From the NCBI GenBank assembly GCA_913052655.1, contig CAJXFN010000032.1, forward strand, positions 1 to 12,085: a stretch of DNA of 12,085 nt, given 5' to 3'. Positions 6,088 to 12,085 of the stretch are shown here, in pieces; the first letter of the stretch is position 1, and each line of letters opens with the position of its first letter. Under the pieces are notes generated by a model. The model made no database searches. It was not told the origin of the DNA and was given only the letters and a program-made list of their open reading frames with translations. Made by a program: the position numbers and the translations under genes. Source of the DNA: an uncultured Flavobacteriales bacterium. Lineage in GTDB: Bacteria; Bacteroidota; Bacteroidia; Flavobacteriales; BACL11.

Positions 6088-8571
6088 ATGAAGAAAATAT
6101 TTCTTTCTATACTATTTTGCGTTTTAAGTATAATTACTTTATCACAGAATGTAAACACACAAAATGTTAATTTTTTACCATCTAATGTCAATTTTTCTGA
6201 GCTTAAACCATCAGATATTCCATCAGAACAAGTTTTAAGACAAATGGGTTTGTCAGAAGATGAGATTAAAGAAGCTCTTGATTTTAAACATAGTACAGGA
6301 GTTTACTCAGATAATACTATTGATTCTAATTCTGGATTTAGTGAAAAAATAATCAGATTTTATAAAAATATATCTAATAATGAAATTTTAGAAGATACTT
6401 TAATTTTTCCAAAAGCTAAAATCTATGGACAAGATATTTTCAGGTCAAATGATATAAATTTTTATCAAATGGCTACTAATCCTAATCCCCCTAATAATTA
6501 TGAAATAGGACCAGGAGATCAATTAAGTATTGCAGTTTGGGGAAATTCTGAATATACTGATGTTGTTAAGGTTGATGAAGGAGGATACATCAGTCCAAGT
6601 GGTTTTGGACGAATCTACGTAAAAGGCTTAACTTTTGAAGATGCAAAATCATTAATAAGAAAGAAGCTTGGTATGTATAATTCTGATATGGAAATTTCAT
6701 TAATTTATTCTAGAGTAATATTAGTAAACATTGTAGGTGAAGTATACAATCCTGGCTCTTATGCTATTCCCGCAATAAACACTGCATTTAACGCACTAAT
6801 GGTTGCTAATGGACCCACTCAGATTGGATCTGTCCGTGATATATATATTAAAAGAAATGGACAAATTGTAGACTCATTAGATGTTTATAAATTTTTATTT
6901 AAACCTAATACTTATAAAGATATTTACCTTCAAGATGGAGATTATATTTTAGTATCACCTGCAAGTAATTTAGTTGAAGTAAAAGGAGAGGTAAATAGAC
7001 CTTATACGTATGAAGTTAAAAATTCTGATAATTTAAAAGACTTAATTGTATTTGCTGGTGGTTATACCCCTGAAGCATCTAAAAATATTATTACCCTAAA
7101 GAGGTTTGAAAATGAAGGTCTATTAGTTCATGATGTTCATCAAAAGGATTTGTCGAAAACAAAACTTAAATCTGCTGATGAGATTATTGTAAATAAAATC
7201 CAAAGGAAAATATCTAATTTTGTTTCATTGGAGGGGTCTGTAGGTGTTGAAGGTGATTATGAATTTATTGAAGGAGAAAAAATATTAGAACTGTTACAAA
7301 GAACAAACTGTATTAACGAGTATTTATTTACAGAAAGATCCTATGTATTGAGAAAAATGAAGGATGGATCTAGAAAAAGTATTTCTGTTGATTTGGATTC
7401 TGTATTGGAAAATCCAGAAAGTAATTCAAATATTACATTAAAAGAATATGATATTGTTAAAGTAATGTCAATAGATGACTTTCATGATAGTTATTTTATC
7501 TCAGTTTTTGGATCAGTGAGGAAACCAGGAGAATTATCCTTTGGAAAAGGCATGAAATTATCATCAGCAATTGAACTTTCTGGTGGGTTAAAGATGGAAT
7601 CTAGTGGAGGTAGAATTGAAGTTTCAAGAGTTTTAGAGATGGATTCTGATAATTTAACTCCAAAAAGATCTATGGTCCTAGTTTCATCTATTAATTCAGA
7701 TTTAAACTTAAGTCCTGATCAATCAAATTTTATTCTTCAAAATAATGATCAAATTTTTGTAAGAATGAACCCTGATTTTAAAGTTCCAGTAAATGTAAAT
7801 ATTAGCGGTGAGGTTGTTTACCCAGGAACTTATGCCTTAATATCTGAAGGAGATAGAGTTTCTGATTTAATAAATAGGAGTGGAGGATTAACTGCAAATG
7901 CTTTTCCAGAAGGAGTTAGATTATATCGTAAAACCAAAATAAAAGAACAAGAGACTATAAATCAAATAATATCTGAAGAATTTAAAGAGGTGATTTTATC
8001 TGATACATCGTTGTACAACATGTATTCAGAAGATTTATTAGAATCTGAAATAAGTAAGTCTTCCTCTTTGATTGAAACAAATAAATTCGAATATACAATT
8101 GTATCTTTTGATTTGAATAAAGCTTTAAAAGTTAATTCTAAGCATAATATTGTATTGTTAGAATCTGATAGTTTAGTTATTCCAAAATCTAAAGATATTG
8201 TTTATATAACAGGATCTTTATTTAACTATGAAGCCGGAGGAGGTATTAGTGTTCCATACTCTGGGGGGACTAAAAGAGCAGATTATTATATAAATAATTT
8301 TGCAGGAGGTTATTCTAAATCAAATGATAGAACTAGGACTGTAGTTGTTTATCCTAATGGTTCGGTTAAAAAGTCTATAGATCTTGGTTTGTTTACTATC
8401 TCTCCGAAGATCACAAAAGGTTCTACTATCAGAGTAACATCTAAGGAAACAATTGTTAAATCTAAAGTGATTCCTATTGATTGGAATCAAGCAATTGAAA
8501 ATACTTTAGTGAAAGTTACTGGCGTAATGTCCTTATATTTATTAATTAATAGAATTCAAGGTTCTTTCTAG
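6088..8571 (+). CDS. Multi-SLBB polysaccharide export protein (Wza-like)
   Basis: Probable outer-membrane or periplasmic export component for capsule or exopolysaccharide. The 827-residue protein is about twice the length of E. coli Wza. It starts with a signal peptide (MKKIFLSILFCVLSIITLSQ, cleavage near residues 19-20). The only early Cys (residue 11) is inside the hydrophobic core and has no lipobox, so I expect no lipid anchor. A Poly_export domain follows at about 138-210 (YEIGPGDQLSIAVWG). Repeated SLBB-like beta-grasp units, each opening with a V/I-x-G-x-V-x-x-P-G-x-Y pattern or a variant, begin near 210, 293, 377, 469, 567 and 702. The fifth is clear (ISGEVVYPGTYAL); the third and sixth are more diverged. 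The C-terminal stretch of about 20 residues could be a membrane-inserting amphipathic helix, as in Wza. It is followed after 10 nt by the Wzz-like gene, the usual partner. Large SLBB proteins of this size are common in Bacteroidota. Polymer identity is unknown. Confidence 0.88.
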   Translation: MKKIFLSILFCVLSIITLSQNVNTQNVNFLPSNVNFSELKPSDIPSEQVLRQMGLSEDEIKEALDFKHSTGVYSDNTIDSNSGFSEKIIRFYKNISNNEILEDTLIFPKAKIYGQDIFRSNDINFYQMATNPNPPNNYEIGPGDQLSIAVWGNSEYTDVVKVDEGGYISPSGFGRIYVKGLTFEDAKSLIRKKLGMYNSDMEISLIYSRVILVNIVGEVYNPGSYAIPAINTAFNALMVANGPTQIGSVRDIYIKRNGQIVDSLDVYKFLFKPNTYKDIYLQDGDYILVSPASNLVEVKGEVNRPYTYEVKNSDNLKDLIVFAGGYTPEASKNIITLKRFENEGLLVHDVHQKDLSKTKLKSADEIIVNKIQRKISNFVSLEGSVGVEGDYEFIEGEKILELLQRTNCINEYLFTERSYVLRKMKDGSRKSISVDLDSVLENPESNSNITLKEYDIVKVMSIDDFHDSYFISVFGSVRKPGELSFGKGMKLSSAIELSGGLKMESSGGRIEVSRVLEMDSDNLTPKRSMVLVSSINSDLNLSPDQSNFILQNNDQIFVRMNPDFKVPVNVNISGEVVYPGTYALISEGDRVSDLINRSGGLTANAFPEGVRLYRKTKIKEQETINQIISEEFKEVILSDTSLYNMYSEDLLESEISKSSSLIETNKFEYTIVSFDLNKALKVNSKHNIVLLESDSLVIPKSKDIVYITGSLFNYEAGGGISVPYSGGTKRADYYINNFAGGYSKSNDRTRTVVVYPNGSVKKSIDLGLFTISPKITKGSTIRVTSKETIVKSKVIPIDWNQAIENTLVKVTGVMSLYLLINRIQGSF

Positions 8572-8581
8572 ACAGAATGTT

Positions 8582-9598
8582 ATGAATGATAATGAAGCTA
8601 CATTAAAGGATGTTATAATTTCAGTTAGGGATTATATTAGGGAGCTAAGAAAGAAAATTTTTCTAATTTTTTCTATTATTCTTCTTTTCTTAATAATAGG
8701 GTATTTTTATTCTTTATCTAAATATGATAAGTATGTTGCTACAATATCTTTTATTGTAGAGGATAATACAGAGGGATTAAATATTTCTTCAATGAATGGT
8801 ATGGCAAGTCAATTTGGCTTTGATTTAAGCGGGAATTCAGCATCTTCTTTTAGTCAGCAAAATGTTATCGAGCTTTTAAAATCAAGAAGAATTATTGAGT
8901 CTACATTAAATCAATATTCTACTATATCTGATGTTAATTCAAAGTTCTTAGATCATTATGTTGAGATAAATAGTTTGATTGAGGATTCTTCTTTATTTAA
9001 TTTTAATGAAACGTTTATAGACAGTATAACAAATGTAGTTTGGAAGCAAATTTTAAACGGAAAGTTGAGTTTATTGTATCAGAATGATGATGCAAGTATT
9101 CTAAATTTAAACTATTTTTCACCGATTCCTGAATTTGCTAAGAAATTTTCGGAAGGTTTAATTAATCAAATGTCCGATATGTATTCTGAATATCAGACAG
9201 AAAAAACACGTCTATCCTTGAACAATTTACAAAATAGATCAGATTCAGTTTTTTATGAATTACAACAAGCTGAAAGAAACTTAGCAAGAATAAAAGATCG
9301 AAATTTGAAGGTCATAACTTCTTCAGGAAGGTTAGATGAAATTAAGTATATGAGAGAAGTGAAGGTATTAAATGCTATGTATTTAGAACTTGTAAAAAAT
9401 CTAGAGATTTTAAAGATGACTTTATTGGAGGATACTCCAATTATTCAGGTGGTTGATTATCCAATTCTTCCATTACAATCTGTAAAAAAACCAACAATCT
9501 TTTGGGTGTGTATTTTTGGTTTTATTGGGTTCTTAGTTGCTTCTTTCTCAGTTGTAGTAAGGAAATTAATCAATGATGCTTTACAAGAAGATAATTAA
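8582..9598 (+). CDS. Wzz-like chain-length determinant / polysaccharide co-polymerase
   Basis: Inner-membrane polysaccharide co-polymerase of the Wzz family, expected to set chain length and link polymerisation to the exporter. The 338-residue topology is characteristic: a short cytoplasmic N-terminus, a first membrane helix at about 25-43, a large periplasmic region (about 45-304) with predicted coiled coil at about 202-245 and 250-285, then a second helix at about 305-327. Just before the second helix is the proline-containing segment PILPLQSVKKP (294-304), typical of the family. Only about 11 residues follow it, so no BY-kinase (tyrosine autokinase) domain is fused. It is the third and last gene of the plus-strand block. 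Its TAA stop interlocks with the murF stop from the other strand. No glycosyltransferase, flippase or polymerase gene lies beside it in this window, so the polymer it serves cannot be named. Confidence 0.88.
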   Translation: MNDNEATLKDVIISVRDYIRELRKKIFLIFSIILLFLIIGYFYSLSKYDKYVATISFIVEDNTEGLNISSMNGMASQFGFDLSGNSASSFSQQNVIELLKSRRIIESTLNQYSTISDVNSKFLDHYVEINSLIEDSSLFNFNETFIDSITNVVWKQILNGKLSLLYQNDDASILNLNYFSPIPEFAKKFSEGLINQMSDMYSEYQTEKTRLSLNNLQNRSDSVFYELQQAERNLARIKDRNLKVITSSGRLDEIKYMREVKVLNAMYLELVKNLEILKMTLLEDTPIIQVVDYPILPLQSVKKPTIFWVCIFGFIGFLVASFSVVVRKLINDALQEDN

Positions 9599-10857
9599 AG
9601 ATGTTCTATAAGATTTTCTAGTTTTATTCCTCTAGATCCTTTTATTAGGATAGTCCTGTCATTCAGTTTAAATTTATCTTTTTCTTTTAAGAAGTCAACT
9701 GTATCTTTGTATGAATTTATATTAGATATCTTAGTAAATTCTTCTCCAATAAAAATAGTTTCTATGTCTAGTTTTGTCATTTTCTCTATAATAGAAATAT
9801 GTTCTTTCTTTGAATATTTTGCAAGTTCTCTCATTTCTCCTAATATACATAGTTTTCTATTTCTTTCTAGCTTAGAGAAAGATTCTATCATAGAATTCAT
9901 ACTAGAGGGATTCGCATTATATGCGTCTAGGATTATATAATTCTTCTTAGTTTCAACAATTTCAGTTCTATTGTTTTTAGGTTTATAGCTCTCAATAGAA
10001 TTTTTTAAATTTTCTGCAGTTATACCATAGAAATTACCTATTGCGCAAGCAGCTAAAATATTATAAAATTGAAATTCTCCAATTAAATTAGAGTTTATAG
10101 AAGTGCTACCTATCTTAATTGATATAAATGGAAATTCTTCTATTAATTGTGCATTAAAGTCAGCAGTTGTTCCTTTTCCAAATCGGACTCTTTTAATTTT
10201 GTTACTCTTTTCTAATAAAATCCTATCCTCTGAATTTACAAATACTGTTCCATTTGTTTTCTCTATAAAATTATATAACTCAGTTTTTGTTTTTACTACG
10301 CCTTTAAAATTTCCAAACCCCTCTAAATGAGCAAGACCTACATTTGTAATGATTCCTGTGTTAGGTTGAGAAATATTACTGAGTTTTTCAATTTCACCAA
10401 TCTCACTTGCTCCCATCTCAATTATAGCAATTTCATGAGTATTATTAATTTCTAGAATACTTAAAGGAACTCCAATTTGATTGTTAAGATTTCCTTTTGT
10501 TGCATAGCAATGATATTGACTGGAAAGTACACAATGTAAAAGTTCTTTATTAGTTGTTTTTCCATTTGTTCCTGTTATCCCAATAATAGGGATAGAGAGT
10601 TGTTTTCTATGGTAGGTAGCTAGTTTTTGTAAGGTAACTTTAACATCTTTTACTAAAATGCATCCTTCTATGTAATATTCTTCTTCATCAACAACTGCGA
10701 ATCTACACCCGTTTTCTAAGGCTTGTTTTGCAAATTTATTTCCATTAAAATTTTCTCCTTTTAATGAGAAGAAAATACTATCTCGAATTATACTTCTGCT
10801 ATCTGTACAAATTACAGAATGTTTAAGAAATAGTTTATATAATTCAGAGATATTCAT
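9595..10857 (-). CDS. murF: UDP-N-acetylmuramoyl-tripeptide--D-alanyl-D-alanine ligase
   Basis: Cytosolic Mur ligase that adds D-Ala-D-Ala to UDP-MurNAc-tripeptide using ATP, the last cytoplasmic step of muropeptide assembly. The 420 residues show the MurF order. The N-terminal UDP-binding domain has TDSRSI and FFSLKGENFNGNKF (18-42). The central ATPase has the P-loop IGITGTNGKTTNKE (92-105), NLNNQIGVPLSIL (123-135), EMGAS (147-151), ITNVGLAHLEGFG (170-182) and K191 in KTELYNF, the expected carbamylated lysine. The C-terminal domain has LDAYNANPSSM (310-320), LGEMRELA (339-346) and IKGSRGIKLE (405-414). NLNNQIG, the short MurF N-domain and DAYNANP together exclude MurC, MurD and MurE. It follows gldJ by 54 nt on the same strand with a strong hairpin in between. 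I see no promoter in that gap, so expression may depend on read-through or on a start site inside gldJ. Confidence 0.95.
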   Translation of the reverse strand: MNISELYKLFLKHSVICTDSRSIIRDSIFFSLKGENFNGNKFAKQALENGCRFAVVDEEEYYIEGCILVKDVKVTLQKLATYHRKQLSIPIIGITGTNGKTTNKELLHCVLSSQYHCYATKGNLNNQIGVPLSILEINNTHEIAIIEMGASEIGEIEKLSNISQPNTGIITNVGLAHLEGFGNFKGVVKTKTELYNFIEKTNGTVFVNSEDRILLEKSNKIKRVRFGKGTTADFNAQLIEEFPFISIKIGSTSINSNLIGEFQFYNILAACAIGNFYGITAENLKNSIESYKPKNNRTEIVETKKNYIILDAYNANPSSMNSMIESFSKLERNRKLCILGEMRELAKYSKKEHISIIEKMTKLDIETIFIGEEFTKISNINSYKDTVDFLKEKDKFKLNDRTILIKGSRGIKLENLIEHL

Positions 10858-10860
10858 AAT

Positions 10861-10890
10861 AAAAAATAAAACCCCATATAATGGGGTTTT
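10861..10890 (-). terminator. Rho-independent terminator after gldJ, in the murF leader
   Basis: A perfect 10-bp stem, AAAACCCCAT (10868-10877) and ATGGGGTTTT (10881-10890), with a 3-nt loop. On the minus strand it is followed by ATTTTTT (10867-10861), giving the stem plus U-tract of an intrinsic terminator. It begins 21 nt past the gldJ TAA and ends 10 nt before the murF ATG. It could end the gldJ transcript, attenuate read-through into murF, or mask the murF translation start. On the plus strand only a 4-T run follows and no nearby gene would use it. Confidence 0.8.
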
Positions 10891-10911
10891 ACTAAAGATT
10901 TTATATTTTAA

Positions 10912-12085
10912 TTACCTACCTTTCGGCTTACTATAGTCAATCTCTTTTCTCTGATTAGTTTTTAATTCAGATTTAGATGGTCCAATTCTGTCCATAGCAC
11001 ATCTAAATCCTATACAGTCTGAAGATTGTGATTGATCCAAGAATCTTCTTGTTCCTGGGTTTAGCCAGTAGGCTCTATCTTTCCATGAACCTCCTTTGTA
11101 AACTCTAGTTCTATCAGAAATTAAGGTAGTATTTCCGTAATCATACATTTCATTAGAATTAGATGTGTAAAGAGAATCTTCATATTTATCTGCAGTTTGA
11201 TTCCATTTATCAATTTTAACTGTTTCCATGTCAGTTGAAGATTTTTCGGTAGTATCATTGTTCCATGAAGCGTCCATTTGAGATTCAATATCTCCATCTA
11301 AGAAATTAATATTGTTTGCTTTTTTGTAATTTCTTCTGTAGATATTGTCCGAAACTGATACTAATGTATCTTGAATATGACCTTGTTCATTAATAATATA
11401 TGGATTTTCCCCAGTGGATGCATCTTTGTTTATTTGATGAGTTTTATAAACATTTCCTCTGAATGGTCTATGATCAGCTGTTGTAGTTTGTTCAGTTATA
11501 GGTCTATAAACATCAGCTACCCATTCAGAAACATTTCCCGCCATATTGTATAAACCATAGTCGTTTGGCCAGTATGATCTTACTGGAGCAGTTATATCAG
11601 CATCATCATTTAAACTTCCAGCAACACCCATATTGTCTCCTCTTCCTCTTTTAAAGTTAGCCATGATTTGACCTTGATTTTGTTTTGTATTATTTCTTAG
11701 AGAAGATCCATTCCATGGGTAAATTTTTCTTTGATCATGATTTTCTCCCACATTATTCCCAATATAACCTAAGGCAGCATGTTCCCATTCCGCTTCAGTA
11801 GGGAGTCTGTAGTTTGGAAGTAAGAGTCCATCTTCCATATTAGAATATCTTCCTTCATCATCGTCTTTTAGAACTTTTAGGTTCTTTATTTTCCCTTTTT
11901 GTTTTTCAGTAACAAAGTTAGATAAATAATCTTCACTTCCATGTAAGTATCCATCTGTGGTGAACGGATATTCAACTCCTTCTCTATCTGGGTGGGTTAC
12001 TTCCATTACGAGACCAGCATCAATTAATATCCTTTCGTTTACTCTATCTGTTCTCCACGTACAATAATCATTTGCTTGTTCCCAA
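10912..12085 (-). CDS. gldJ: Gliding motility lipoprotein GldJ (partial, N-terminus beyond window)
   Basis: Outer-membrane-associated lipoprotein needed for gliding and type IX secretion in Bacteroidota, built on the SUMF1/formylglycine-generating-enzyme fold. About 390 codons are visible. The frame stays open from the ATG at 12006 to the window edge and reads WEQANDYCTWRTDRVNERIL upstream of it, so that ATG is internal; the signal peptide and lipobox lie outside. SUMF1-fold motifs are YRLPTEAEWEHAA, the WPNDYGLYNMAGNVSEWVAD segment, VYKGGSWKDRAYWLNPGTRRF and IGFRCAMDR near the C-terminus. The cysteine pair used by true formylglycine enzymes after GGS is absent, so the role is structural, as usual for Gld proteins. 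The YCxWRTDRVNE stretch and the position beside murF, not gldL, favour GldJ over the related GldK. The tail after IGFRCAMDR (about 25 residues) is lysine-rich; in Flavobacterium johnsoniae the GldJ C-terminus is reported to matter for motility. A terminator follows. Confidence 0.88.
   Translation of the reverse strand, partial: WEQANDYCTWRTDRVNERILIDAGLVMEVTHPDREGVEYPFTTDGYLHGSEDYLSNFVTEKQKGKIKNLKVLKDDDEGRYSNMEDGLLLPNYRLPTEAEWEHAALGYIGNNVGENHDQRKIYPWNGSSLRNNTKQNQGQIMANFKRGRGDNMGVAGSLNDDADITAPVRSYWPNDYGLYNMAGNVSEWVADVYRPITEQTTTADHRPFRGNVYKTHQINKDASTGENPYIINEQGHIQDTLVSVSDNIYRRNYKKANNINFLDGDIESQMDASWNNDTTEKSSTDMETVKIDKWNQTADKYEDSLYTSNSNEMYDYGNTTLISDRTRVYKGGSWKDRAYWLNPGTRRFLDQSQSSDCIGFRCAMDRIGPSKSELKTNQRKEIDYSKPKGR

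Noticed and set aside
4942..9598. Plus-strand block as a mobile island
   Set aside because: No integrase, transposase, flanking repeats or tRNA, and the base composition looks the same as the neighbours by eye.
9636..9651. Small hairpin ATCCT-loop-AGGAT near the murF 3' end as a terminator for the Wzz-like gene
   Set aside because: Only a 5-bp stem, no T-tract after it, and it lies within murF codons.
12004..12006. ATG at 12006 as the true gldJ start
   Set aside because: The frame continues open upstream to the window edge with conserved GldJ-like residues (YCTWRTDRVNE), so this Met is internal.

Overview
The window reads as a compact, low-GC (very AT-rich) chromosome segment of a gliding or T9SS-bearing member of the Bacteroidota, most likely a marine or salt-adapted Flavobacteriales. 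Three things point there: a gldJ gene (a SUMF1-like lipoprotein specific to Bacteroidota gliding/T9SS), an NhaD sodium/proton antiporter, and several gene starts preceded by TAnnTTTG -7 elements, the Bacteroidota promoter type, with no clear Shine-Dalgarno sequences. Nine protein genes fill almost the whole window. The longest non-coding gap is about 70 bp, so no stretch over 300 bp lacks a gene, and I see no RNA gene, CRISPR array, insertion sequence or prophage.

Layout. From 21 to 4868 four genes lie on the minus strand. In transcription order they are anmK (anhydro-MurNAc kinase), a Glu/Leu/Phe/Val dehydrogenase, an MscS-type mechanosensitive channel and nhaD. The last three are packed 1 and 12 nt apart and look like an operon started by a TACATTTG promoter; nhaD has a further candidate promoter inside the end of the channel gene. 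anmK is divergent from an acyl-CoA dehydrogenase gene (4942-6081), and the two share a 73-bp control region with back-to-back -7 elements. The acyl-CoA dehydrogenase is followed after 6 nt by a very large multi-SLBB polysaccharide export protein and then by a Wzz-like chain-length/co-polymerase protein. This plus-strand block ends at 9598, convergent with and overlapping by 4 nt the murF gene. murF lies downstream of gldJ on the minus strand, and gldJ runs off the right edge of the window. A strong hairpin with a T-tract separates gldJ from murF.

How they work together. Most genes concern the cell envelope: peptidoglycan precursor synthesis (murF), peptidoglycan recycling (anmK), export of a surface polysaccharide (SLBB protein plus Wzz-like protein), gliding/T9SS (gldJ) and ion or turgor control (nhaD, MscS). 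The dehydrogenase makes or consumes glutamate or a branched-chain amino acid, and the acyl-CoA dehydrogenase belongs to fatty-acid or branched-chain catabolism. All are known families. I found no clear novel system. The points most worth a second look are the hairpin in the murF leader, the overlapping divergent promoters, the isolated export pair and the salt/turgor operon.
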